Shown one piece after another: positions 25,171 to 33,010 of a DNA stretch of 42,563 nucleotides; position 1 is the stretch's first letter; each line of letters opens with the position of its first letter. This DNA comes from Desulfohalobiaceae bacterium. GTDB lineage: Bacteria > Desulfobacterota > Desulfovibrionia > Desulfovibrionales > Desulfothermaceae. A program made the translations under genes and the position numbers. The notes below the pieces were generated by a model that was not told where the DNA came from, did no database searches, and worked only from the letters and a program-made list of their open reading frames with translations. The stretch spans positions 1 through 42,563 of the forward strand of contig JALWFY010000091.1 of assembly GCA_027013815.1 (NCBI GenBank). Direction: 5' to 3'.

Positions 25171-26400
25171 ATGATAGATGAAAAATTTATCCCACAAGGT
25201 CTAAATAGGTGCTCCTTTCCAAAATTTTTGGCGTGGTTAATATTCTTATTTATCATTTTATTTATAGGGATTATTGCTGCCATAAAGATACTGTGGAAGG
25301 GACTAGGTGTTACAGGGCTTAACAACTACTTTGGATTTGGCCTGTGGATTACCTTTGACTTGGCAGTAATCGCCCTTGGGGCAGGGGCGTTTTTCAGTGG
25401 TTTTTTGAGATATATCCTAAGGATAGATGAACTCAAAAATATCATAAACCTTGCTGTAGTAATTGGATTTTTATGCTATTCTGGGGCCATGATGATCCTT
25501 GCCCTAGATGTTGGACAGCCCCTTAGGGCATGGTTTGGATACTGGCATCCAAATGTACATTCTATGCTCACTGAGGTTATTTTTTGTATCACGTGTTACC
25601 TAATGGTACTGACCATTGAATACATCCCTTTAATCTTAGAGAACAGACAAATAAACAAAAATCCATTTTGTCACCACCTGGCACATAATTTCCATATCTT
25701 TATGCCCCTTTTTGCAGCGGTGGGCACATTTTTATCCTTCTTCCATCAGGGCTCACTCGGTGGGATGTACGGGGTGCTCTTTGGCAGACCATTTGCGTTT
25801 AGACATGGATTCTTTATTTGGCCTTGGACATTTTTCTTGTTTATCCTTTCTGCAATTGCCTCTGGTCCCATGTTCACAGTATTGGTATGTGTTGCCATTG
25901 AAAAGCTCACTGGGAAAAAACTAGTTGATTATAACGTAAAAGAATTAATGGGCAAGATCTCAGGATTTCTATTGTGTATATATTTATTCTTTAAGATCCT
26001 TGACACATATGCATGGGCCACAGGTATTTTACCCAAAATGGGATTTACCTTTGATCAAATGTTCAATGGAGTGTATGGCAAATGGTTGCTCTGGACAGAG
26101 CTTGGCATATGTGGCCTTATTCCAGCTATCTTGTTAATTATCCCGCATTTTAGAAAAATCCCTGCACTCTTATATATAGCAGGTATACTTACCTGTATTG
26201 GTATAATTATTAATAGATTTGTATTTACTGTACAAACCCTTGCATTGCCTGTACTCCCATTTGATAAGTGGCATGTCTATATACCCAATTGGACAGAATG
26301 GGCAACTTCATTCATGATTGTTGCATACGCTGCAATCATAATATCCCTTTCATATAGATATCTACCTGTTTTCCCTCAAGAAAAGAAGCTCAATAAATAA
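25171..26400 (+). CDS. qrcD: NrfD/PsrC-family quinone-interacting membrane subunit (QrcD-like)
   Basis: The 409-residue protein has about ten hydrophobic helices. PsrC/NrfD family traits are visible: YSGAMMILALDVGQPLRAWF, WHPNVHSMLTEVIFCITCYL, FFHQGSLGGMYGVLFGRPF. It is the menaquinone-reducing membrane part of the Qrc complex, which joins periplasmic hydrogen/formate oxidation to the membrane quinone pool in sulfate reducers. The gene ends the operon and is followed after 15 bp by a strong hairpin. Assignment as QrcD relies on gene order and family rather than on a unique motif. Confidence 0.9.
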   Translation: MIDEKFIPQGLNRCSFPKFLAWLIFLFIILFIGIIAAIKILWKGLGVTGLNNYFGFGLWITFDLAVIALGAGAFFSGFLRYILRIDELKNIINLAVVIGFLCYSGAMMILALDVGQPLRAWFGYWHPNVHSMLTEVIFCITCYLMVLTIEYIPLILENRQINKNPFCHHLAHNFHIFMPLFAAVGTFLSFFHQGSLGGMYGVLFGRPFAFRHGFFIWPWTFFLFILSAIASGPMFTVLVCVAIEKLTGKKLVDYNVKELMGKISGFLLCIYLFFKILDTYAWATGILPKMGFTFDQMFNGVYGKWLLWTELGICGLIPAILLIIPHFRKIPALLYIAGILTCIGIIINRFVFTVQTLALPVLPFDKWHVYIPNWTEWATSFMIVAYAAIIISLSYRYLPVFPQEKKLNK

Positions 26401-26415
26401 AAGTATGGGTTGAAT

Positions 26416-26446
26416 TTAGACCTCAGTGAGACTCACTGAGGTCTAA
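26416..26446. terminator. Strong 14-bp stem hairpin at the end of the qrc-like operon
   Basis: TTAGACCTCAGTGA (26416-26429) and TCACTGAGGTCTAA (26433-26446) are perfectly complementary around the loop GAC. No T run follows on the plus strand, so it is a hairpin that may stabilise the 3' end or terminate with Rho rather than a classic intrinsic terminator. Confidence 0.55.
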
Positions 26447-26610
26447 GTATACCATCCATAATATTGTCCTGCCCTGGATCTAAAAAATCACCGATACTAA
26501 AAAAGATATTGCCTTTTGCCTTCTATTATGCCCTTTACCATTGATTATCTCAACCCCCTTATGATTTTCCTAAAAACTTTGACATAACCCTAGTTTTTAA
26601 TAAATTTTTA

Positions 26611-26644
26611 TTGACTTGTTTTTTTAGTTAGCATACAAACTAAA
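26611..26644 (+). promoter_or_regulatory. marR promoter with inverted-repeat operator
   Basis: -35-like TTGACT (26611-26616) is 17 bp from TACAAA (26634-26639). Arms TTTAGTT (26623-26629) and AACTAAA (26638-26644) pair perfectly and overlap the -10, the usual place for MarR autorepression. About 80 bp upstream of ATG 26726. Confidence 0.45.
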
Positions 26645-26725
26645 TATAACATAAAGACATAAGGTGATTTCTATTGATTTTAAACTATATTTAAAATATT
26701 CAACCTTTATTTAAAAGTTTGTGAC

Positions 26726-27163
26726 ATGAACCAGTTAAACCTAGAAAAATTTTTTCAAGAGACAGATTGTTATATTTTCCTCCTAGCCAAGGTCTATCAA
26801 AAGGGACACAGGATACTTCAAAACAAACTAAAGGGGATTGGTCTTACAAATATTCAGCACCTAGTACTTGAGGCCCTGTGGTTATTTCCTGGTTTAACAG
26901 GAGTAGAGTTAAGTCGCATATTAAACATTGACAAGGCTACCCTGTCTGGGATCATCGATAGACTATATAGGGGTGATTGGATAGAAAAAAAAGAAGATGA
27001 AAAAGATGGACGCATAATAAGGTTATATCCATCAAAAAAAAGTTTAGAGATCAAAGACAGGCTTATAAATATAAGGAAAGAGGCAAATTTGGAACTACTT
27101 TCTAAATTTACATTGGAAGAAAAAATTTTATTAAAAAGATTTTTACTTGAAATTTTAACTTAA
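26726..27163 (+). CDS. MarR-family transcriptional regulator
   Basis: The 145 residues show the MarR winged helix: LTNIQHLVLEALWLFPGLTG, VELSRILNIDKATLSGIIDR (recognition helix), then GDWIEKKEDEKDGRIIRLYP as the wing with the conserved DxRxxR-type DGRIIRL. N- and C-terminal helices form the dimer. It probably represses its own operon through the inverted repeat at 26623-26644. The Fe-S protein gene starts 15 bp after its stop and the flavin oxidoreductase follows, so the three are probably one transcript. The ligand is unknown; a redox or aromatic compound would fit the downstream enzyme. Confidence 0.9.
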   Translation: MNQLNLEKFFQETDCYIFLLAKVYQKGHRILQNKLKGIGLTNIQHLVLEALWLFPGLTGVELSRILNIDKATLSGIIDRLYRGDWIEKKEDEKDGRIIRLYPSKKSLEIKDRLINIRKEANLELLSKFTLEEKILLKRFLLEILT

Positions 27164-27178
27164 AAAGGGGGGGATTTT

Positions 27179-28258
27179 ATGGGTTATGATGTCTACAAAA
27201 AATTGGCCAATGTTTTGGATTCCCTGCCACAGGGATTTCCGCCAACTCCAGATGGGCTTGAGATCAAGATTTTAAAAAAGATATTTACACCAGAAGAGGC
27301 AGAACTATTTTGTGATTTAAAGCTAAAATTTGAAACTGTGGACCAGATAGCAGAAAGGACAGGAAAAGACAAGGAATATCTTGAGAAAAAACTAACTGAG
27401 ATGTGGAAAAAAGGTGAAATCATGGGGGTAGACTTAGGTGGCACAAAGCTCTTTAAAATGCTACCCTACATGGTAGGTATCTATGAATATCAAGTAAATA
27501 GGATGGATGCAGAACTTGCCAAGTTATGCGAAGAATATATGCCGTATGTAGGTAAAAGGTTACTTGGCAAATCCCCCAGGCTCATGCAGGTGCTTCCAGT
27601 ACAGGAACACATAAAAGCAGATCAAGAGGCACTACCTTTTGAAAAGGTTTCTGAGATAATAGAAAGTGGGAAGTCATTTGCAGTGGCCCAATGTATATGT
27701 AAAAAGGAAAGGGGACTCCTTGGACATCCATGTTCAAAGCCCCAAGAAGTTTGTCTTGCTGTTGCTAAAATACCAGGGGTTTTAGAACAATTTGATCATT
27801 GGGGACGTCCAATAACCAAACAAGAGGCATATGATATCTTAAAGATGTCAGAAGAGGCAGGTCTTGTTCACCTCACCTTTAACACCCAAAACGATGAATA
27901 TTTTATATGTAATTGTTGTGGGTGCTGTTGTGGGGTTCTCAGGGCAATAAATAAATTGGGCATAACCGATGCAGTCAATTCCAGGTATAGGGCCAAGATC
28001 GATCCTGACCTTTGTGAGGGATGCGGTCTATGTAAGGAAGAAAGGTGTCAAGTGAATGCAATAACTGAAGAACACGGAGTTTATAAGGTTGATGAAGATA
28101 GGTGTATTGGATGTGGACTTTGTGTGAGCACATGCCCTGCTGATGCAATTAAATTAATCAAAAAACCAGAAAAATGGACACCTCCTCCAAAAAATGAAAA
28201 TCAATGGTTAGATTTAAGGGCAAAAGAGGTAGGTGTAGACCTATCAAAATACCTGTAA
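27179..28258 (+). CDS. Cys-rich 4Fe-4S protein with N-terminal winged-helix-like region
   Basis: Of 359 residues, about 25-90 look like a helix-turn-helix (FETVDQIAERTGKDKEYLEK, MWKKGEIMGVDLGG). A first Cys group is QCICKKERGLLGHPCS to VCLAV (about 168-192). An unusual CNCCGCCCGVLRAINKLG follows at about 242-260. Two ferredoxin motifs end the protein: CEGCGLCKEERCQVNAI (about 278-294) and CIGCGLCVSTCPADAIKL (about 308-325). It should be a cytoplasmic electron carrier or an Fe-S sensor-like partner. AAGGGGGGG lies 6 bases before ATG 27179. The oxidoreductase gene 35 bp downstream is the likely electron partner. Confidence 0.8.
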   Translation: MGYDVYKKLANVLDSLPQGFPPTPDGLEIKILKKIFTPEEAELFCDLKLKFETVDQIAERTGKDKEYLEKKLTEMWKKGEIMGVDLGGTKLFKMLPYMVGIYEYQVNRMDAELAKLCEEYMPYVGKRLLGKSPRLMQVLPVQEHIKADQEALPFEKVSEIIESGKSFAVAQCICKKERGLLGHPCSKPQEVCLAVAKIPGVLEQFDHWGRPITKQEAYDILKMSEEAGLVHLTFNTQNDEYFICNCCGCCCGVLRAINKLGITDAVNSRYRAKIDPDLCEGCGLCKEERCQVNAITEEHGVYKVDEDRCIGCGLCVSTCPADAIKLIKKPEKWTPPPKNENQWLDLRAKEVGVDLSKYL

Positions 28259-28293
28259 AACTTTAAATCCATATATAAACCTAGGAGGAATTC

Positions 28294-30297
28294 ATGAAGG
28301 ATCCTATTTTTCAACCTATTAAAATAAAAAATATAGAGGTCAAAAACAGGATTTACCTACCAGCCATGCATCTCAACATGGCAGATAAATATTTTGTGAC
28401 AGAGAAATTAAAGGCATTCTATAGGGTAAGGGCCAAAGGAGGCGCTGGGCTAATCTGTGTTGGATATGCCACTGTTGATGAAAAATCTGGAACTCCTCTA
28501 AATATTGGGGCACACAAAGATGAATACATCCCAGGACTCAGGGAGCTAGCCCAAGAGATAAAACAATACGGGGCAGTCTCCTGTATCCAACTCAATCATT
28601 CAGGGAGATACAACCACTCTTTTTTCTTAAATGGGGAAAAACCGGTGGGCCCCTCACCAGTTCCATGTAGGCTTACCAAAGAAACCCCAAAGGAGTTGAC
28701 TACTGAAGAGATCGAAGAGATTATACTATCCTTTGGAAAGGCTGCAAAAAGGTGTAAAGACGCTGGGTTTGACTGTGTAGAAATCCTAGCTGGTACTGGG
28801 TATTTAATAAGTGCGTTTTTATCCCCCATTACAAACAAGAGGGAAGATGATTATGGGGGGTCCTTTGAAAACAGGATGCGATTTGGAATAGAGGTACTTA
28901 AAAGTGTACGTAAATTTGTTGGAGAAGACTTCCCTGTAATAGTTAGATTAAATGGAAATGACCTCATGGAAGGTGGGATTGGTAGAGAAAACATGAAGGT
29001 CTTTGCAAAAAAATTAGAACAAGAAGCAGGGGTAGATGCATTTTGTATAAATGTGGGATGGCACGAGGCAAGGGTTCCTCAACTTACCCCATCTGTGCCC
29101 AGAGGGGGTTTTGCATACCTTGCAAGGGAGATGAAGGAGACAGTAGAGGTACCTGTTATTGCTAGCCACAGGATCCATGACCTAGACCTGGCAAGGGAAC
29201 TTATTATTGATCATATGTGCGATATGGTTGCAATGGGACGGCCCTTAATTGCAGATCCAGAGCTACCCAATAAGGCAAAGGATGGCAGGGAAGATGAAAT
29301 AATACATTGTGTAAGCTGTGGTCAGGGGTGTTTTGACCACGTATTTCAACTAAAGCCTGTGGAATGTTTAGCAAACCCAATGGCAGGACATGAAACTGAA
29401 TATGATTTATCAAAGACAGACAAACCCAAAAAGGTCCTTGTTATAGGAGGCGGTCCTGGGGGAATCTGGGCAGCTCTTGGGGCATCCATGAAAGGACACA
29501 AGGTAATTTTATGGGAAAAATCAGATAGATTAGGAGGACAACTAAACATTGCAGGACTTCCTAAGGGCAGGGAAGAATTTTTAGTGCTTGCAGAACACCT
29601 GGAAAATATAGTATTTAACAGTGAAATAGAAGTTCACCTAAATAAAGAGGCAAACATAGAAGACATAAAAAGGGAAAGACCTGATTGGATAATAATTGCA
29701 ACTGGGGCATCTCCTATTACACCGCCAATACAAGGGGTGGATATGGATCATGTACACCAGGCCTGGGATGTACTAGAAGGAAAGGCATATGTTGGAAGAA
29801 GGGTCGTTGTAATTGGGGGAGGCGCAGTAGGGGTTGAGACTGCCCTAGACCTTGCAGAAAGGGGCACCCTTGATGGAGAGGACCTCAAATTCTTACTTAT
29901 AAATGATGTAGAAGACCCTAAACATTTAAAAGAACTCTGTATCAAGGGGACAAAAGAGATAACACTTATTGAAATGTTAGATTCCATTGGAAAGGATATT
30001 GGAAAATCCACAAGATGGACCATGATGAGGGATATGAAGATCTTTGGCGTAAAACATTATACTCATACCAAGGCCCTTAAAATTACAGACAAAGGTGTTG
30101 AAGTGGATATGAAGGGAGAGAGAAAGTTGCTCCCAGCTGATTCAGTGGTACTCGCTGCTGGGTCTAAGTCAAACAATAAATTAGGAGATGAGATCAAGTC
30201 CTTAGACATACCATTTACTATAATTGGAGATGCCAATAAGGTGGCACAGGCAATTAATGCTATACACGATGGTTTTAAGGCTGGTATCTCAATTTAA
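28294..30297 (+). CDS. Old-Yellow-Enzyme/2,4-dienoyl-CoA-reductase-like FMN-FeS-FAD oxidoreductase
   Basis: The 667 residues show the NADH:flavin oxidoreductase barrel (about 1-330: VKNRIYLPAMHLNM, GGAGLICVGYATV, QLNHSGRY, ILAGTGYLISAFLSP). A 4Fe-4S site CVSCGQGCFDHVFQLKPVEC sits at about 345-364. The FAD/NAD half has VIGGGPGGIWAALGA (about 390-404), a second Rossmann VVIGGGAVGVETALDLAER, and an AAGSKSNNKLGD end with GDANKV. Relatives (FadH, BaiCD type) reduce enoyl or enone substrates using NAD(P)H. A GGAGGAA ribosome-binding site precedes ATG 28294. The physiological substrate cannot be told. A terminator follows. Confidence 0.9.
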   Translation: MKDPIFQPIKIKNIEVKNRIYLPAMHLNMADKYFVTEKLKAFYRVRAKGGAGLICVGYATVDEKSGTPLNIGAHKDEYIPGLRELAQEIKQYGAVSCIQLNHSGRYNHSFFLNGEKPVGPSPVPCRLTKETPKELTTEEIEEIILSFGKAAKRCKDAGFDCVEILAGTGYLISAFLSPITNKREDDYGGSFENRMRFGIEVLKSVRKFVGEDFPVIVRLNGNDLMEGGIGRENMKVFAKKLEQEAGVDAFCINVGWHEARVPQLTPSVPRGGFAYLAREMKETVEVPVIASHRIHDLDLARELIIDHMCDMVAMGRPLIADPELPNKAKDGREDEIIHCVSCGQGCFDHVFQLKPVECLANPMAGHETEYDLSKTDKPKKVLVIGGGPGGIWAALGASMKGHKVILWEKSDRLGGQLNIAGLPKGREEFLVLAEHLENIVFNSEIEVHLNKEANIEDIKRERPDWIIIATGASPITPPIQGVDMDHVHQAWDVLEGKAYVGRRVVVIGGGAVGVETALDLAERGTLDGEDLKFLLINDVEDPKHLKELCIKGTKEITLIEMLDSIGKDIGKSTRWTMMRDMKIFGVKHYTHTKALKITDKGVEVDMKGERKLLPADSVVLAAGSKSNNKLGDEIKSLDIPFTIIGDANKVAQAINAIHDGFKAGISI

Positions 30298-30300
30298 AAA

Positions 30301-30322
30301 AAAGGGGGCCTTGGGCCCCTTT
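30301..30322 (+). terminator. GC-rich intrinsic-type terminator after the flavin oxidoreductase
   Basis: AAAGGGG (30301-30307) pairs with CCCCTTT (30316-30322), with an inner CC/GG pair, preceded by an A run (positions just before 30301) and ending in T residues. It lies just after the stop at 30297. Confidence 0.6.
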
Positions 30323-30351
30323 AAACTAAGCACACAGGCTTATTTTAAAAC

Positions 30352-31140
30352 ATGTGCATAGCCCTAATAGCATATAAATATCACCGAGATTATCCTTTGA
30401 TAATCCTATCAAACAGGGATGAATTTCAAAATCGCCCAACTATTTGTGCCCATTTTTGGACAGAATATCCCCATATCCTAGCTGCTAAGGACATGGAGCA
30501 AGGAGGAACATGGTTTGGTATTAATAAAAATGGCCGTATTGCATTACTCACTAATTTTAGGGGCCCAGGAGAGATGGATCCTAAAAAAAAGACCAGGGGA
30601 TTTTTGGTTATAGATTTTTTAAAACAAAATACCCCTCCCTCTACATATCTCAGAGAGTTGAGGCATACAGCCAGGTTATATAATGGATACAACTTGATCT
30701 TTGGAGATCTTGAGCAAATATTATTCTATAATAATGTTAAAGAGATAATCAAAAGATTAGATACTGGTATACACGTATTAAGTAATGGTGTACTGGATGA
30801 GATGTGGCCCAAGTGTATTAGATTAAAAAAACTATTTTTAGAGTCTATTTCAACTTGCTCTCCTATATCTATTAATTCTCTATTTAATATATTAACTGAC
30901 AAAAAAAGATTTCCTGACCACCAATTACCTGATACTGGTGTTGGATTAGATAAGGAAAGATTCTTGTCCCCCATATTTATCAAAGATCCAACTTATGGCA
31001 CTAGGACATCTACTATACTCACGATAGATCATCAAAGAGCCGTTAGGTTTATAGAAAGGACTTACCAACCTGCCAGAGATGATATATGGGAGCAAAGGGA
31101 ATTTTCCTTTATCATTGGACAACCTACAACTATTATCTAA
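30352..31140 (+). CDS. NRDE-family protein (TANGO2-like)
   Basis: This 262-residue protein begins MCIALIAYK and has SNRDEF at 20-25, the NRDE signature, then GGTWFGINKNGRIALLTNFR, which is the second conserved block. The C-terminal FIERTY fits too. Such proteins have an N-terminal-nucleophile-like fold and Cys2 is placed where the nucleophile would be. The biochemical role of the bacterial members is not established. Start ATG 30352 has no strong ribosome-binding site. It stands alone after the terminator and converges with the Fe-S protein gene, 10 bp apart. Confidence 0.85.
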   Translation: MCIALIAYKYHRDYPLIILSNRDEFQNRPTICAHFWTEYPHILAAKDMEQGGTWFGINKNGRIALLTNFRGPGEMDPKKKTRGFLVIDFLKQNTPPSTYLRELRHTARLYNGYNLIFGDLEQILFYNNVKEIIKRLDTGIHVLSNGVLDEMWPKCIRLKKLFLESISTCSPISINSLFNILTDKKRFPDHQLPDTGVGLDKERFLSPIFIKDPTYGTRTSTILTIDHQRAVRFIERTYQPARDDIWEQREFSFIIGQPTTII

Positions 31141-31150
31141 TTTTTGGGTC

Positions 31151-31699
31151 CTAGTCTGAAAATGAAACTTTTTTATCTCTACCTAAAATAGAGGCTTTCA
31201 GATATTTCTCAAGTTCTTTTTTCTTGTCCAATGAGAGTTCAGGGCAGTCATCTACCCCTTTAACACCTTGGCAGACCATAGTTGCAAATACCATACAGGT
31301 TGGACAATTGCACTTCCTACAATTGGTTTTAGGGAGTATTTTCAAGACCTCAAGTGGCTGGGGCTTTTTTGGGACGTCATAAGTGGGCTCAATATTGTCC
31401 TTATTTTCCCATATTTCATTAATCTGTCTCACAATCCAATTTGCTATCTTATTTGCCTCTTGTTCATCTTTTATGGCATTTATAGCTATTTTATGGGGGT
31501 GTACTGTAAGTAGTTTACCATGTATTTTAAAGGTAACATATGGTGGATTGTCAGAACAAAAATCTCCTCCAAGTTCTGCATTCAAATAAGGTATAACATC
31601 GGAAAGATCTGCATCCACATGAATTATACAATGTACTCCCTCTTGCATTGGATTGCACTTAGATTTTAAAATCTCTCTCTCCCATTTTTGTATTAACAT
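31151..31699 (-). CDS. Fe-S cluster domain protein (pfam04060-type)
   Basis: Of 182 residues, the C-terminal part carries the four-cysteine motif KTNCRKCNCPTCMVFATMV followed by GVDDCPEL (about 127-155). This is the small Fe-S domain also found in the large subunit of the corrinoid Fe-S protein and in RnfB. The N-terminal 110 residues have no match I recognise but include CIIHVDADLSDVIPYLNAEL and FKIHGKLLTVHPHKIAINAI. GGAGG lies 8 bases before ATG 31699. It is the last gene of a minus-strand set with a TauE remnant and a rhodanese, so a role in sulfur or one-carbon chemistry is a guess. Confidence 0.75.
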   Translation of the reverse strand: MLIQKWEREILKSKCNPMQEGVHCIIHVDADLSDVIPYLNAELGGDFCSDNPPYVTFKIHGKLLTVHPHKIAINAIKDEQEANKIANWIVRQINEIWENKDNIEPTYDVPKKPQPLEVLKILPKTNCRKCNCPTCMVFATMVCQGVKGVDDCPELSLDKKKELEKYLKASILGRDKKVSFSD

Positions 31700-31738
31700 A
31701 AACCACCTCCCACTTTATATTAAACCCTTTGCACAAAA

Positions 31739-31924
31739 CTAATTTAAGCCCATAAAACCAGCAGCTATCCAATTGGTATATGCAAAGAGTTGTTTTAAAT
31801 GTCTTGGTTTTGTCTTTAATGAAAATTTACCACCAATAATACCCCCTATTACAGTAATTATTGCAAGGGGAATTGCAATTCTAGGATCAAAATCTCTCAT
31901 CAGTGCATGACCTGTAAATCCCAT
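31739..31924 (-). pseudogene. C-terminal remnant of a TauE/SafE-family sulfite/sulfur exporter
   Basis: The 61-residue frame reads IPLAIITVIGGIIGGKFSLK then TKPRHLKQLFAYTNWIAAGF, which is the last repeat of TauE/SafE permeases (glycine-rich helix, basic turn PRxLKxLF, final helix). The full protein would be about 240 residues. AAAGGGATAG lies just before ATG 31924, and the rhodanese stop is only 3 bp upstream, so a short two-helix protein may still be made. I treat it as a remnant of a sulfur exporter once in this operon, or as a small derived membrane protein. Confidence 0.6.
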
Positions 31925-31927
31925 AAA

Positions 31928-32308
31928 CTATCCCTTTATCCTCATATAAACAGGTTTTGGGGTGAGTAACTCTATAAACTCTTCAATGGATTTAAAGAGC
32001 ATTTTTACGTTATTATATCCCTTTTCCAGGAGATAAACATAGATAAAGGCAGACCTAACAGCACAAGTACAAAATACAATGATTAGCTTATCGTGGGGGA
32101 TCTCATCCAGTCGATCAGGTATCTCATTTACTGGTATATGATGGGCAAATGGGAACCTAAAAAGGCTCAACTCCTCATTGGTGCGGACATCTAGAAAAAA
32201 CACATTATCTTTTCCTATTAGCTCAACTGCCCGTTCAGGACTGATCCCATGCTTTCCAGTGCCAAAAAATTCTATATCCATATCTCTTAATAAGGAATCT
32301 AATCTCAT
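31928..32308 (-). CDS. Rhodanese-domain sulfurtransferase
   Basis: The 126-residue protein is a single rhodanese domain: ISPERAVELIGKDNVFFLDV then RTNEELSLFRFPFAHHIPVN. The active-site loop CTCAVRS is at 80-86 (Cys80 nucleophile, Arg85), and the end is YNNVKMLFKSIEEFIEL. It would handle persulfide sulfur in the cytoplasm. GGAGTAAGG lies 4 bases before ATG 32308. It is the first gene of the minus-strand operon controlled by the promoter and operator copy at 32340-32398, divergent from arsR. A second Cys (82) next to the active one may shape sulfur release. Confidence 0.85.
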   Translation of the reverse strand: MRLDSLLRDMDIEFFGTGKHGISPERAVELIGKDNVFFLDVRTNEELSLFRFPFAHHIPVNEIPDRLDEIPHDKLIIVFCTCAVRSAFIYVYLLEKGYNNVKMLFKSIEEFIELLTPKPVYMRIKG

Positions 32309-32339
32309 AACCTTACTCCTTTTTTTTGGGTTGGGAACC

Positions 32340-32375
32340 TAATGGTTTGTTGGTCATTTTGCCAAATGAGAATTA
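32340..32375. promoter_or_regulatory. 36-bp operator-like repeat, copy 1 (rhodanese side)
   Basis: TAATGGTTTGTTGGTC then ATTTTGCCAAATGAGAATTA. The core TTGG-N8-CCAA is an inverted repeat. It matches copy 2 at 30 of 36 positions, and the six differences mostly fall as TG/CA swaps. It sits between the -10 of the rhodanese promoter and the rhodanese start, a blocking position. Confidence 0.65.
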
Positions 32376-32398
32376 TAAAAAAAGGAGTGTTGTGTCAA
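32372..32398 (-). promoter_or_regulatory. Promoter of the rhodanese operon
   Basis: On the minus strand, a perfect -35 TTGACA (32398-32393) and a perfect -10 TATAAT (32377-32372) are 15 bp apart, separated by a T-rich spacer. The operator copy 1 begins at the -10 and extends downstream. Confidence 0.6.
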
Positions 32399-32555
32399 TA
32401 ATTTAATTAAAAAACAATTAATAATAGACTATTGAGGACCCAAAGGATCTCCTTGGCACCAAATATATCTTATCTAAAAATTATCAAATAAGGTGAGAAA
32501 CTCTAATAAAAAATGGTCGCCTTTATAATACTCTTATTAATCCTTTTCTTAGGAG

Positions 32556-32600
32556 TTGACCATTTAATGGTTCATTGGTAATTCTGCCAAACAAGAATTA
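32556..32600 (+). promoter_or_regulatory. arsR promoter with operator-like repeat copy 2
   Basis: -35 TTGACC (32556-32561) and -10 TAATTC (32579-32584) have 17-bp spacing. The 36-bp repeat copy 2 (32565-32600) covers the -10. This supports autorepression by the ArsR protein encoded 20 bp further on. Confidence 0.6.
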
Positions 32601-32619
32601 AAAGGAGGGTCTAATATCA

Positions 32620-32952
32620 ATGATCTCTTTTGAAGAGGCAGAAATAAGGGCCAAGATAATCAAGGCCCTGTCCCACCCAATCAGGCTTATGGTGGTGGAC
32701 CTGTTAAAAGAGGGTGAAATAAAATTTTCTGATATTTGTGAAAAGTTCGATGTAGATAAATCCACTATCTCAAAACATCTTGCAATATTAAAAGAGGTTG
32801 GGATATTATCATCAAAAAAAATACAAAAACAAGTAATTTATAAATTGGAAATACCTTGCGTAATAGATTTTTTTGAGTGTTCAACCAAGGTTATAAAACA
32901 CAATATGCAAAGACATAAGACTGTTATAGAGAGTGCAGAAGGGGATTTTTAG
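32620..32952 (+). CDS. ArsR-family repressor, probably of a sulfur-stress operon
   Basis: The 110 residues form an ArsR winged helix: KIIKALSHPIRLMVVDLLKE, FSDICEKFDVDKSTISKHL (recognition), then LKEVGILSSKKIQKQVIYKL as wing. Cysteines are at 40, 80 and 87. There is no CxC metal-site pattern on the recognition helix. The neighbours (rhodanese and TauE/SafE remnant on the divergent strand) and the two operator copies recall persulfide-sensing BigR/SqrR regulators, which also use a pair of distant cysteines. GGAGG lies 11 bases before ATG 32620. Sulfur sensing is inference from context. Confidence 0.88.
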   Translation: MISFEEAEIRAKIIKALSHPIRLMVVDLLKEGEIKFSDICEKFDVDKSTISKHLAILKEVGILSSKKIQKQVIYKLEIPCVIDFFECSTKVIKHNMQRHKTVIESAEGDF

Positions 32953-33010
32953 TCTATTATACCCCAAACATATTTTTCCCAGGTCTATAACTGACCTCAA
33001 AAACAGGTAC

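Larger units (their letters stand above)
26401..26725. other. Intergenic region between qrc-like operon and marR, regulatory signals only
   Basis: No ORF is supported here. It contains a 14-bp perfect-stem hairpin at 26416-26446 and a promoter/operator pair at 26611-26644 ahead of marR. The 160 bp between them has nothing I can name. Confidence 0.6.
32309..32619. other. Divergent regulatory region between rhodanese and arsR
   Basis: No gene is present. Two promoters point outward and each carries one copy of a 36-bp operator-like repeat (32340-32375 and 32565-32600). The 190 bp between has nothing else that I recognise. Confidence 0.7.
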
